A DNA stretch of 64,000 bases, taken from NCBI RefSeq assembly GCF_000020645.1, contig NC_011060.1, forward strand, positions 1,998,501 to 2,062,500, given 5' to 3'. Below the pieces are notes generated by a model. The model worked only from the letters and a program-made list of their open reading frames with translations, did not search any database and had not been told where the DNA came from. Shown here piece by piece: positions 45,840-54,833 of the stretch (position 1 is the first letter of the stretch; every line of letters begins with the position of its first letter). Origin of the DNA: Pelodictyon phaeoclathratiforme BU-1 (GTDB taxonomy: Bacteria; Bacteroidota; Chlorobiia; Chlorobiales; Chlorobiaceae). A program made the translations under genes and the position numbers.

Positions 45840-47111
45840 ATGACACTGAAATTAGCAAACCACCCCTGTTTCAACGATGCGTCGCGCCACAAATTCGGGC
45901 GTATCCACCTCCCCGTTGCACCGAAATGCAATATCCAGTGCAACTACTGCAACAGGAAATTCGACTGTATGAACGAAAACCGTCCCGGCGTGACGAGCAA
46001 GATCCTCTCGTCAGGTCAGGCCATGCACTATCTTGATCAGGCAATGATCCTCTCACCGAACATTGCCGTTGTGGGCATTGCCGGTCCGGGAGATCCCTTC
46101 GCCAATCCGGATGAGACAATGGAAACCCTTCGGCTGGTTCGGGCAAAATATCCCGAAATGCTGCTCTGCATGGCAACCAACGGACTCGATCTGGCGCCAT
46201 ATATCGATGAGCTTGCTGAACTGCAGGTAAGCCATGTCACCATTACCATCAATGCCATTGACCCGGTTATCGGATCGGAAATCTACGCATGGGTACGGCA
46301 CAACAAAAAAATGTACCGCGACCTTGATGCGGCAAAACTGCTGATCGACAAACAGCTTGAAGCCCTGAAAAAGCTCAAGGCGGCAGGAATCACCGCCAAA
46401 GTGAACTCCATTATTATTCCGGGTATTAACGATAACCATGTCATTGAGGTCGCACGGAAAGTGGCTGAACTGGGCGCCGATATCCTGAACTGTATGCCCT
46501 ATTACAGCACGACTGAAACCGTATTTGAAAATATTGCCGAACCATCTCTGGATATGGTCAGCGAAATTCAGAGTGCGACAAGCGAATATCTGCCACAGAT
46601 GAAACACTGCGCCCGCTGCCGCGCCGATGCAGTCGGCATTATCGGCGAAATCAACAGTGAAGAAATTATGCAGAAACTTGCAGAAGCTGCTGCACTGCCT
46701 AAAAATCCCGATGAGATACGCCCCTATATCGCCGTCAGCAGTATAGAGGGGGTACTGATCAACCAGCACCTTGGCGAAGCGGATCGCTTTCTCATCTATG
46801 GCATGGACGATACCGGAACATGCGTACTTGTCGATTCAAGAACCGCTCCTCCTCCCGGCGGCGGGCAGGAGCGGTGGGCAGCACTGGCCGATACCCTGAA
46901 AGACTGCCGGGCGCTGCTTGTCAACGGAGCAGGCGACTCGCCCACAAAAGTGATGAAGGCCAACGGGATTGAGGTCATGGTTCTTGAGGGGGTCATTGAG
47001 GAGGCAATCTACGGCCTCTTTAACGGTCAGGATCTGAAACACCTGATGAAAAGCAGCCAGATCCATGCCTGCGGATCAAGTTGCAGCGGCACCGGCGGAG
47101 GATGCGGATAA
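45840..47111 (+). CDS. nifB: Radical-SAM FeMo-co core synthase NifB with NifX-like domain
   Basis: 423 aa. N-terminal radical-SAM domain with CNIQCNYCNRKFDC (CxxxCxxC, about 30-40), making the 8Fe-9S-C NifB-co. Further ligand stretches: GIAGPGDPFANPDETMETLR, MPYYSTTETVFENI and KHCARCRADAVGI. The C-terminal 130 residues (about 285-415; IAVSSIEGVLINQHLGEADR) are the NifX/NafY-like cluster carrier, as in the two-domain NifB type. Ends in a Gly/Cys-rich tail (HACGSSCSGTGGGCG). Confidence 0.97.
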   Translation: MTLKLANHPCFNDASRHKFGRIHLPVAPKCNIQCNYCNRKFDCMNENRPGVTSKILSSGQAMHYLDQAMILSPNIAVVGIAGPGDPFANPDETMETLRLVRAKYPEMLLCMATNGLDLAPYIDELAELQVSHVTITINAIDPVIGSEIYAWVRHNKKMYRDLDAAKLLIDKQLEALKKLKAAGITAKVNSIIIPGINDNHVIEVARKVAELGADILNCMPYYSTTETVFENIAEPSLDMVSEIQSATSEYLPQMKHCARCRADAVGIIGEINSEEIMQKLAEAAALPKNPDEIRPYIAVSSIEGVLINQHLGEADRFLIYGMDDTGTCVLVDSRTAPPPGGGQERWAALADTLKDCRALLVNGAGDSPTKVMKANGIEVMVLEGVIEEAIYGLFNGQDLKHLMKSSQIHACGSSCSGTGGGCG

Positions 47112-47113
47112 AC

Positions 47114-47169
47114 TACTGACCACTGACTACTGACTACTGACTACTGACTACTGACTACTGACTACTGAC
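47114..47169. repeat. Eight tandem 7-bp repeats (TACTGAC)
   Basis: Eight head-to-tail units of TACTGAC; the second is CACTGAC. Lies between nifB stop (47111) and the ferredoxin start. Simple repeats of this type can change copy number by slippage; here a change alters only the intergenic length (currently 89 bp). Confidence 0.93.
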
Positions 47170-47200
47170 ATAAAATTTTTAACATTCAAGAAAAACGATC

Positions 47201-47509
47201 ATGGACAAACCAAAACATCACATTCTTGTCTGCGCAAGCTTCCGGGCACAGGGAACACCTCAGGGAATCTGTCACAAAAAAGAGTCGCTCAGCCTGATTC
47301 CCTATATCGAAAGCGAACTCTCCGACCGCGGCATGACCGACGTCACTGTCTCGGCAACAGGGTGCCTCAACCTTTGTGAAAAAGGGCCGGTTTTGGTGGT
47401 CTATCCTGAAAATTTCTGGTACGGCGAAGTGGACGGCGAGGAGAAAATCGACGAAATCCTCGACGCTCTTGAAGAGGGGGAAGCCTGCGAAGCACACCTG
47501 ATAAGCTGA
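47201..47509 (+). CDS. Thioredoxin-like [2Fe-2S] ferredoxin, nif-associated
   Basis: 102 aa. Cys ligands in HILVCASFRAQGTPQGICHK and in ATGCLNLCEKGPVLVVYPEN, the pattern of the Clostridium-type [2Fe-2S] ferredoxin that accompanies nif genes in Chlorobi. The likely role is electron supply for nitrogenase or its cofactor assembly. Last gene of the nif operon; the terminator follows. Confidence 0.93.
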   Translation: MDKPKHHILVCASFRAQGTPQGICHKKESLSLIPYIESELSDRGMTDVTVSATGCLNLCEKGPVLVVYPENFWYGEVDGEEKIDEILDALEEGEACEAHLIS

Positions 47510-47521
47510 TTCATTGTGGTT

Positions 47522-47564
47522 GTGCTATCTTTTAGCTTCAAAAGATAGCACGACACATTTTTTT
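47522..47564 (+). terminator. Factor-independent terminator of the nif operon
   Basis: 12-bp perfect stem GTGCTATCTTTT/AAAAGATAGCAC with a 6-nt loop, then GACACA and seven T residues. The stem ends in T/A pairs, so it could also stop minus-strand transcripts. Confidence 0.93.
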
Positions 47565-47566
47565 GG

Positions 47567-47734
47567 TCAGTTTCCTGCGACTACAGCAGACTGGTTTGTC
47601 TCTGTAGAACTTGCAACACTGTTACCATTTTTTGAAGCATCCTGATTACCGGCGGCGCCGACGCTGCCTTTGAGTGAAGTTGAACACCCTGCCAGAGCTA
47701 CCAGCATTACCATCAATACGGTATAGATTTTCAT
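47567..47734 (-). CDS. Small lipoprotein
   Basis: 55 aa from ATG 47734 (MKIYTVLMVMLVALAGCSTS): a short signal sequence with lipobox LAGC, then a polar Gly/Asn/Ser-rich tail. A GGGAG site precedes the ATG. An upstream extension of the frame is not protein-like. Function unknown; membrane-anchored in the periplasm by lipid. Confidence 0.7.
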   Translation of the reverse strand: MKIYTVLMVMLVALAGCSTSLKGSVGAAGNQDASKNGNSVASSTETNQSAVVAGN

Positions 47735-47837
47735 AATTTCTGAAGCTCCCGTACCGTTCACCTTGGCATATTTTTGTGTTTTCGAGAAATAAGTATGTAA
47801 ATTGAAATTGGCATATTCAATCTGCATACTTACGACA

Positions 47838-49004
47838 ATGAAATATCTGAAGCGCTTGATAACAACCGAGGTCGAGAACGGGCTGAAGAATTCCCCGGTC
47901 ACCGCAGTTATCGGGCCAAGACAATGTGGAAAATCAACCCTGACACGCCATCTTCTGACCTACAATCGTCCATTTCTCTACCTCGATCTTGAAAAGCCCT
48001 CCGACCTGCGAAAACTCGAAGAGCCGGAATGGTTTTTTATCTCGCAAAAGGAAAAGCTGATCTGCATTGATGAAGTACAACGAAAACCCGATCTCTTTCC
48101 CCTTATCCGCAGCATGGTGGATGATTGGGGTGAAAATGGCCACTTTCTTGTTCTCGGTTCAGCCTCCCGTGATCTTCTAAGGCAGAGTTCGGAATCACTT
48201 GCCGGACGCATTACCTACAAGCAGTTGACCCCTTTTTTGTGGGAGGAGGTTAACGATCATGTCTCATACGAGCACTATCTCACCGTTGGCGGCTTCCCGC
48301 GAAGTCTGCTGCAAAAGATACCGGAAGTTTCATATCAGTGGCGGGAAGATTTTATTGCAACCTTCCTTGAGCGCGATCTACTGCAATGGAGCGGTTTTTC
48401 ACCACAGACCATGCGACGATTGTGGCTGATGCTGGCCCATAACAACGGACAGACCGTGAACCTCTCGACAATCGGTGGTTCTCTCGGAATCAGCCACACC
48501 ACCGTGCGAAACTACCTTGATTTGCTGCAGGAGACCTTTATGGTGCACATCCTGCCGCCGTTCATCTCCAATACCGGCAAGCGCCTGATCAAAACACCCA
48601 AAGTCTATATTACTGACACCGGCATTATTTCTGCGCTGCTTGGATTGTACGATTTCAATCAACTTGCAGGCCATCCGGTTTTCGGTTCATTATGGGAGAG
48701 CACGGTGATTACCAATCTCAAAGGGATATTTCCGCGTGCAGAACTCTCATTTTACAGAACCTCCAACGGAACAGAAATCGACATCCTGTTCCAGCTTTCA
48801 GGAAGCCTGCTTGCCATTGAGTGCAAGGCATCCGCAGCGCCAACACTTTCAAGAGGGAATTATTCTGCAATAGAGGACATTGCACCCTTACATACATTCA
48901 TTGTCGCCCCGATTTCACAGAGCTACCCGCTCAAACAGGGATTCTCCGTTGTGACGCTCACTGATCTTTTCAAGGAAATACGGGAGTACATCAAAAGCAC
49001 CTGA
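47838..49004 (+). CDS. AAA+ ATPase with DUF4143 domain
   Basis: 388 aa from MKYLKRLITTEVENGLKNSP. Walker A GPRQCGKSTLTR (about 26-37), Walker B region LICIDEVQRKPDLFPLIRSM, and LVLGSASRDLLRQSSESLAG. The C-terminal DUF4143 domain (about 195-350) has a nuclease-like core TEIDILFQLSGSLLAIECKA. A widespread family of unclear role, common in accessory regions. A remnant of a related gene is at 10137-10322. Confidence 0.88.
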   Translation: MKYLKRLITTEVENGLKNSPVTAVIGPRQCGKSTLTRHLLTYNRPFLYLDLEKPSDLRKLEEPEWFFISQKEKLICIDEVQRKPDLFPLIRSMVDDWGENGHFLVLGSASRDLLRQSSESLAGRITYKQLTPFLWEEVNDHVSYEHYLTVGGFPRSLLQKIPEVSYQWREDFIATFLERDLLQWSGFSPQTMRRLWLMLAHNNGQTVNLSTIGGSLGISHTTVRNYLDLLQETFMVHILPPFISNTGKRLIKTPKVYITDTGIISALLGLYDFNQLAGHPVFGSLWESTVITNLKGIFPRAELSFYRTSNGTEIDILFQLSGSLLAIECKASAAPTLSRGNYSAIEDIAPLHTFIVAPISQSYPLKQGFSVVTLTDLFKEIREYIKST

Positions 49005-49248
49005 ATACGCAATGTTTGAGAATTCTTGACCATTCGGGTCACCAACGTCCTCAGGGTTTCCGTCAGCATATCGTCAACGAAGGGCGCCTTCCCGGTGGTT
49101 ACAGAAAACGGAATGATAGGCAAGGCTTTTTAGCTCACTCCACAACGCACGACATGGATATTTGAAGATAGAGAGAGAGCCCCGTATCTTGACAATGGAG
49201 GAGGACGCAAACGTGCACTCCTATAACGTTAAACCGGGAGAACAAGCG

Positions 49249-49722
49249 ATGCAAAACGCTCAATCAGAATTGCTGGAGGCTGCCAGAAAGAAGTTTTCGA
49301 GATTCAGGGGACTTCGCGCAGAGTATGGAGAGGAGCAGGCCTGGGAAACGATGCTCATAGGGTTTCCCGAGTTGCAGAAGCAGCGCATGGGGCCGCTGCT
49401 TGCACTGCCAACCCTCATCGAAGGGTTCCGCCAGTCCATCCCCATATTCAATACAATCGGCATGGAGATGGAGGCCGTAGACATCTCAAACAGAGGTATC
49501 GACGCCGCCCTCGAAATACAGAAGGTCTGCCCCTACCTTGAAGTATGCAAGGAATTCGGCTTCGATATACCCTGCCATGTCATCTGCGAACTCGATATGG
49601 ATGCAACCCGCAGGGCTTTCCCGGAGATGAAAGGCGAAATTCTCTCTCGTCAGGCTCTCGGCAGCCCCGTCTGCATCTTCAAATATGAACGCCCGGCAAA
49701 ACAGAAAGCAGATGCAGAATAA
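49249..49722 (+). CDS. Cys-rich protein resembling the L-2-amino-thiazoline-4-carboxylate hydrolase family
   Basis: 157 aa from ATG 49249, chosen because GGAG lies 10 bp upstream; the frame is open further up to 49162. The conserved part KVCPYLEVCKEFGFDIPCHV, then ICELDMDATRRAFP and LGSPVCIFKYER, follows the Cys pattern of that family (CPxxEVCKE...C...D...GxPxCxF). True substrate unknown. Overlaps the next gene by 11 bp. The place just after the nif region may be coincidence. Confidence 0.5.
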   Translation: MQNAQSELLEAARKKFSRFRGLRAEYGEEQAWETMLIGFPELQKQRMGPLLALPTLIEGFRQSIPIFNTIGMEMEAVDISNRGIDAALEIQKVCPYLEVCKEFGFDIPCHVICELDMDATRRAFPEMKGEILSRQALGSPVCIFKYERPAKQKADAE

Positions 49723-50128
49723 TCAAGAAAAAAAGATCGAAGCGGTAACAAAAATGGCGCTGCAGTTCCTTGCTGAAGCGATCGGGCAATGCCCTGTCGG
49801 ATTGGAACGCAGCACGAACCCGGATATCGTCTTTGCGGTAGTTGGCTTCCAGTACGGCGCAATACAGAGCGCCGCCTACGTTGCCGGTCTCGGCGAGGAT
49901 GCCTCTGCCGGTATCACAGCAGATGTCCTCGGCAGAATCAACGGCATGGACAAAGAGAGGATATCGAAATTCCTTGCCCTGATGCCGACACTTGCCGAAA
50001 AAGAGTATCCCCCGATCGGTATCGGCGGCAACTCCATTATCGGTTTTTTCAATTCCATCACTGACGAAGAAAAGTTGGCAAAGAGCGTTTCACTGCGGGA
50101 AATCCTCCATCAGATCGAAGAGATGTAA
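49712..50128 (+). CDS. Conserved hypothetical protein
   Basis: 138 aa from ATG 49712, coupled to the gene before it. Helical, with an Ala/Gly-rich core FAVVGFQYGAIQSAAYVAGL and IGIGGNSIIGFFNSITDEEK. I do not recognise the family. No signal peptide or membrane helix. Confidence 0.6.
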   Translation: MQNNQEKKIEAVTKMALQFLAEAIGQCPVGLERSTNPDIVFAVVGFQYGAIQSAAYVAGLGEDASAGITADVLGRINGMDKERISKFLALMPTLAEKEYPPIGIGGNSIIGFFNSITDEEKLAKSVSLREILHQIEEM

Positions 50129-50255
50129 ATCCTGAATCAAGAGATCCTCCGCTCCCCCCTCACTTCTGTGCAGGGATCTCTTCCGTGACCTCACAGCATA
50201 AGGGAGTGAGTAAATTCATGAAGGCTGATCATCCTCTTTGCTGATAGCATTACTC

Positions 50256-51131
50256 TCAACGTGCCGATTCCAGCGCTGCAATCCGGGATTCAAGGGGCGG
50301 GTGGCTGCTGAAAAGCGCCATCATGCCACCGCCGGCAATCCCACTGGCTGCCATCTCTTTCGGCAACTGACCGGCATCGAGGTTCCCCAGGGCACGCAGG
50401 GCGTCAATCATCGGACGCCGGTCACCCATCAGTGCAGCCGCTCCCGCATCGGCCCGGTATTCCCGCTTGCGTGAAAAGAACATGACAACAATGCTGGCCA
50501 GAATACCGAAGAGGATTTCACATGCAATACTGCTGATCCAATAGCCAATGCCCGGACTGCCCGACTCATCTTCGTCCCTGCGAAGAAAGCTGTCCACCGC
50601 ATAGGCAATGATACGCGACAGAAAGATCACGAAAGTATTGAGCACTCCCTGTATCAGCGTCAGGGTCACCATGTCGCCGTTGTTGATATGGGAAACCTCG
50701 TGAGCCAATACGGCTTCCACCTGTTTGCGATCCATGCTGTGCAACAGTCCGGTCGAGACCGCCACCAGCGATCTGGACTTGCTTGGGCCTGTGGCAAAGG
50801 CATTGGGAGCGCCATCATAAATGGCCACCTCGGGCATTGCGAAACCGGCTTTAGTGGAAAGTCTTCTCACAGTCTCCACAAGCCATACCTCCTCCTGGCT
50901 GGAAGGCTGTTTGATAACCTGTGCGCCAGTGCTCCATTTCGCCATGGTTTTGGACATCAGGAGCGAAATAAAGGAGCCACCAAAGCCAATCAGGGCAGCA
51001 AATACCAGCAGCATACCCATATTCAATCCATTGCTGGTCAAAAAGCGGTCAACACCCAGAATACGGGCAGTGACCGACAGCACCAGCATCACGGCAAAGT
51101 TTGTCAACAAAAAAAGAATCACCCGTTTCAT
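50256..51131 (-). CDS. htpX: Membrane zinc metalloprotease HtpX
   Basis: 291 aa. Zinc motif HEVSH in VEAVLAHEVSHINNGDMVTL (about 140-158); third ligand Glu in KREYRADAGAAALMGD. Hydrophobic segments at 1-25, 32-55, 155-180 and 195-220. Quality-control protease of the inner membrane, helping FtsH. RBS GGAGG precedes ATG 51131, and an AT-rich -10-like element lies upstream. Confidence 0.95.
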   Translation of the reverse strand: MKRVILFLLTNFAVMLVLSVTARILGVDRFLTSNGLNMGMLLVFAALIGFGGSFISLLMSKTMAKWSTGAQVIKQPSSQEEVWLVETVRRLSTKAGFAMPEVAIYDGAPNAFATGPSKSRSLVAVSTGLLHSMDRKQVEAVLAHEVSHINNGDMVTLTLIQGVLNTFVIFLSRIIAYAVDSFLRRDEDESGSPGIGYWISSIACEILFGILASIVVMFFSRKREYRADAGAAALMGDRRPMIDALRALGNLDAGQLPKEMAASGIAGGGMMALFSSHPPLESRIAALESAR

Positions 51132-51719
51132 ACAAATCCTCCTGCGTATATGTTATAATTTTCGATTAATGCATGCATCATTTACAAACCCAAACAGCTC
51201 TTCCCGCGTTATCGACCCAAACCCGGCTCCCCTGTTCTATATCCCGAATCATCACATGATAGCCAGGTTCACAATGCGTCCAGTCTCGCTCGTCATGGCA
51301 TTGACCTCTCCTTTATCAGATTTTCATAGTGGAGATACCCTTGCCAATATACAAAACAGGGCAACTTTTTTTTATTTCCGGATCAGCATCTCCAGCTCAT
51401 CCACTCCCTCACATCCATTGCTGCGTTTCCCGACAACCATCTCTCCTCAATCCGAAAGCTGATCAACACGATCCCGTATGGATATCATCCCATACCTGGC
51501 GGCAATACCGAACATCAACCCCCCAAAATCAAAAGCAATACCTGCAGAAAAAGAGCAGAACAGAGTGTCAAACCAGCTCAATAAAAACCATCAAAAAGCT
51601 GAAAAAGCCATGCCCAGAGAGAATAAACAATTGTTATATAGTTTAAATTCAATAAGATAGCTGTACATTACGGTCAGTGGTACGGTTTACTATAAATCAC
51701 TAACCAAACACCGGATATC
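51132..51719. other. Intergenic region between divergent htpX and octaheme cytochrome genes
   Basis: 588 bases. Short open frames are present on the plus strand but none looks like a protein. The end nearest the cytochrome gene is A/T-rich, with a possible -10 (actataaat, about 51689-51697). Nothing else seen. Confidence 0.4.
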
Positions 51720-53327
51720 ATGAAAAAACTGATCCTCCTCCGGCTGGTACCGGTTCTTGTTTCTCTTTTTCTTTTCTCTTTACTCTTTGCCAAACCTTTC
51801 CACCAGCCAGTTGATCCCCTGATCAGGTCAACTGCTGATCATTCAAAATTCCAGGAGCTGAAAAAGGAGTTCAAAAGCGGGCCCGAGGTAACGGAAGCCT
51901 GCCTGAAATGCTATACCGAAGCCGCCAAACAGATTCATCGAACCAAACACTGGACATGGGAAGTTCCCATGACAGATGGAAAAATGCTCGGAAAGCAGCA
52001 CGTCGTCAACAATTTCTGTATTTCTGTTGGGGGTAACGAACCGAGATGTACATCATGCCACATCGGCTACAACTGGAAAGACAAGCAGTTCGATTTCACC
52101 AGCGAAAAAAACGTTGACTGTATTGTCTGCCACGACGGAACAGGCACCTACAAAAAGCTCCCTGCCGGAGCGGGACATCCGGCCTATACCAGCACCACTT
52201 TTGAAAACAAGCTCTATCCTAAAGTCGATCTCTCTCACATTGCCCAGCATGTGCAGAATCCCGACCGTCACAATTGCGGCGTCTGCCATTTCGAAGGCGG
52301 CGGAGCCGATGCGGTAAAGCATGGCGACCTCGATAACTCACTGATCAAACCCGACAAAAGCGTCGATGTGCATATGGCAACCGGAAAGGGTGAGCTCGAC
52401 ATGACCTGCATCGACTGCCACAAAACCAAAGGGCACCAGGTGCCGGGCAGCCGTTACGAACCTACGGCACGCGATATGCATGGTTTCGACTATCCCCTTC
52501 CCGATGACTACCCGACAACATGCATCTCCTGTCACGGTTTGAAACCGCATAAAAAGCTGAAAAAACTCAATGATCATATCGACAAGGTCGCCTGTCAAAC
52601 CTGCCATATACCAACTATCGCAAAAAAAAGAGCGACAAAAATGTGGTGGGACTGGTCTCAAGCAGGCAAATTTGATAAAGAGGGAAAAGAGATTACCCGC
52701 GTGGACGCTTCCGGCATACCTCTCTATATCAGCAAAAAAGGGGAATTCAAGTGGTCGAAAAATATTGAACCCGAATACCGTTGGTTCAATGGCAAAATGA
52801 ATTACGTAACATTCCTGACAAAAATCAACGATTCGACCGTTGTCGCCATCAATCATCCTGATGGCCATCCGGGCGACACCCTTTCGAGAATCTGGCCATT
52901 CAAGGTTCACCGGGGAAAACAGCCCTACGATCCAGTGCTGAAACAATTTGTAAAACCACTGCTTTACGGAGAGAAAGGGTCGGGAGCCTACTGGTCTGAC
53001 TTCAACTGGGGTACGGCAATACAGAAAGGTATGGAGTATGCAAACCTCAAGTACAGCGGAACGTATGGCTTTGTTGAAACGGAGATGTCCTGGCCCATTT
53101 CGCACATGGTATCTCCCAAAGAGGATGCAATGAGTTGCGCTGAATGCCATTCCCGGAACGGAAGGCTTGAAAAACTGGGTGGCTTCTACCTGCCAGGAAG
53201 AGATGCCAGCCCGTTTGTTGAAATTGCAGGCTTTGTTACCATTGCTGGCTCCCTTATCGGAGTGTTGATTCACGCCTTCATGAGATATTTTTCCCATAAA
53301 AAAACCAAGTCGGAAGGTGCATCATGA
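51720..53327 (+). CDS. Octaheme c-type cytochrome of the tetrathionate reductase family
   Basis: 535 aa, with an N-terminal signal/anchor (LVPVLVSLFLFSLLFAKPF) and a C-terminal membrane helix (VEIAGFVTIAGSLIGVLIHA). Seven CxxCH heme motifs are present: CTSCH, CIVCH, CGVCH, CIDCH, CISCH, CQTCH and CAECH. An eighth, first in order, is CLKCY in EACLKCYTEAAKQIHRTKHW, where the family normally has His. This makes a periplasmic multiheme enzyme of the octaheme (Otr) type. The true substrate (tetrathionate, nitrite or other S/N species) cannot be told. It overlaps the cytochrome b gene by 4 bp. Confidence 0.88.
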   Translation: MKKLILLRLVPVLVSLFLFSLLFAKPFHQPVDPLIRSTADHSKFQELKKEFKSGPEVTEACLKCYTEAAKQIHRTKHWTWEVPMTDGKMLGKQHVVNNFCISVGGNEPRCTSCHIGYNWKDKQFDFTSEKNVDCIVCHDGTGTYKKLPAGAGHPAYTSTTFENKLYPKVDLSHIAQHVQNPDRHNCGVCHFEGGGADAVKHGDLDNSLIKPDKSVDVHMATGKGELDMTCIDCHKTKGHQVPGSRYEPTARDMHGFDYPLPDDYPTTCISCHGLKPHKKLKKLNDHIDKVACQTCHIPTIAKKRATKMWWDWSQAGKFDKEGKEITRVDASGIPLYISKKGEFKWSKNIEPEYRWFNGKMNYVTFLTKINDSTVVAINHPDGHPGDTLSRIWPFKVHRGKQPYDPVLKQFVKPLLYGEKGSGAYWSDFNWGTAIQKGMEYANLKYSGTYGFVETEMSWPISHMVSPKEDAMSCAECHSRNGRLEKLGGFYLPGRDASPFVEIAGFVTIAGSLIGVLIHAFMRYFSHKKTKSEGAS

Positions 53328-53929
53328 AAAAAATCTACCTTTATGCAAGATTTCAACGTTTCTGGCACTGGATGCAGGCGTTCATCATCTTCTCGCTCCT
53401 GATTACCGGTCTCGAAGTGCATGGACTGTTTAACCTCATGGGATACGAAACCGCATTCCACGTACACAACCTCTTTGCCTGGGGCCTTGCAAGCTTTATC
53501 CTCCTGGCATTTTTCTGGTACATCACAACAGGTGATTTCCGCCAGTATCTGACCGAAGGAAACCTGCTTGAAAAAATAATGATGCAGGCTCGCTACTATC
53601 TGATCGGGATCTTCAAAAACGAACCGCATCCGTTCAAAAAAAATGAAATTTCACGGCTCAATCCGCTGCAGCGCATTACCTATCTGATGCTGACGCTCGT
53701 AGGATTACCGCTGCAGATCATTTTCGGGTTTGCCTACTACTACTTCAACGAACTTGTTGCAGCAGGCATGAACCCCGGCTGGATTGAGCCTATTGCCCTT
53801 ATTCATACCTTTCTGGCATACATGCTTGTCGGGTTTGTCATCATGCATATCTATATGACCACAACCGGCCATACCCCGACATCCAACATCAAGGCAATGA
53901 TCACGGGTTGGGAAGAAGTTGAAGAGTGA
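53324..53929 (+). CDS. Cytochrome b561-type membrane subunit
   Basis: 201 aa with four membrane helices. His residues suited to heme b ligation are in RFQRFWHWMQAFIIFSLLIT, AFHVHNLFAWGLASF, IALIHTFLAYMLVGF and FVIMHIYMTTTGHTP. Resembles the NrfD-independent, thiosulfate/formate-dehydrogenase-type cytochrome b subunits. The ATGA overlap with the octaheme gene shows that they form one quinol-linked complex. Confidence 0.9.
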   Translation: MKKIYLYARFQRFWHWMQAFIIFSLLITGLEVHGLFNLMGYETAFHVHNLFAWGLASFILLAFFWYITTGDFRQYLTEGNLLEKIMMQARYYLIGIFKNEPHPFKKNEISRLNPLQRITYLMLTLVGLPLQIIFGFAYYYFNELVAAGMNPGWIEPIALIHTFLAYMLVGFVIMHIYMTTTGHTPTSNIKAMITGWEEVEE

Positions 53930-53979
53930 AACAGCAGCCACGATTAATCATGCAAAGAAACCTGTAATGGAGGAGTTCC

Positions 53980-54240
53980 ATGAAAAAAGTTATTTCAATT
54001 CTGGCCACAGCAGGCATAATCATTGCCAGCGCCACTCTCCAACCGGTATATGCTGCCGGGTTTGATCTGAAACTCCCGAATTTGTCGGGGATTATCCTTA
54101 ATGGCGGAAATGAGGAGGAGACAACTGCTGATTCCGCTCCAAAGGGCTCTGGCGGCGAATCAGAAGGCCCAGCACCTAATTCCGGTGACGGTATCGCCGA
54201 CGGAAGCGGCATGAGCGCTCCCAATGGGCCAAAAAAGTAA
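53980..54240 (+). CDS. Small exported protein of unknown function
   Basis: 86 aa: signal peptide ISILATAGIIIASATLQPVYAA cut after about residue 25, then a Gly/Ser/Pro/Asn-rich low-complexity chain (SGGESEGPAPNSGDGIADGS). GGAG precedes ATG 53980. It is 50 bp downstream of the cytochrome b gene, so it may belong to the same operon. Confidence 0.6.
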   Translation: MKKVISILATAGIIIASATLQPVYAAGFDLKLPNLSGIILNGGNEEETTADSAPKGSGGESEGPAPNSGDGIADGSGMSAPNGPKK

Positions 54241-54297
54241 CGTAACGCTCTCTGCGATTGCGTCAACGTCTGCAGATCACCATGAGTGAAAATATTC

Positions 54298-54334
54298 CCC
54301 GTTCAGTTCAGTAACCATCACTGTCCTGAACGGG
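54298..54334. terminator. Hairpin after the cytochrome operon
   Basis: 9-bp arms CCCGTTCAG and CTGAACGGG with a 19-nt loop. No strong T-run follows. Probable 3' end of the cytochrome operon. Confidence 0.45.
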
Positions 54335-54344
54335 TAATAAATCC

Positions 54345-54500
54345 ATGCACGTCGACATTGTCCCAAATAGAAACTCTCGTCACTCCATCTTGCTCAGTGA
54401 GTCCTGGCGTGAGAACGACAAAGTCAGAAACGCACCTTGGCGAATATTTCGAACTGGCCTCCGGAAACAGGTTACTGCGTTACGACGGGGTTTGAAGCAT
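54345..54500 (+). pseudogene. IS1634-type transposase, N-terminal relic with frameshift
   Basis: MHVDIVPNRNSRHSILLSES then WRENDKVR is the typical N-terminus of IS1634-family transposases. The continuation TLANISNWPPE is found one frame away, so a base was lost in an A-run near 54428. The rest of the element is absent. The following 330 bases (to 54833) hold no recognisable gene. Confidence 0.75.
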
Positions 54501-54833
54501 GAACCAATGCCCTTGTTGCCGAAGGATGGCCAGAAGAATCTTTGCCCGCGGTTCGTACACTTTCAAATATTTTGAATCGTCAAAACTACCGTCTACGTAC
54601 CGTTCAGAAAACCAAAGTCGAAAAAAAACAGCAGAAACAGATGCCATCTTCGACAATGTCAGGCAAATGAATACGCAGGCAGATGCTGATCCTGAATTCG
54701 TCAAGCCGGATCGGATGGATAGTCGACAATCCTTTTTTCAGGCGGATGAGGGTCTGTATACTCTTGCTTACAATATCTCTAAGTGCCATATAAATGAGTT
54801 GATTTTCTCTGCTCTATGTCGTAAATTGACAAC

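Noticed and set aside
47114..47169. Possible CRISPR array
   Set aside because: Units of 7 bp without spacers are a simple tandem repeat. No cas genes or true arrays were seen anywhere in the window.
48923..49123. Minus-strand frame overlapping the end of the DUF4143 ATPase gene
   Set aside because: Mostly antisense of a real gene and unlike any protein.
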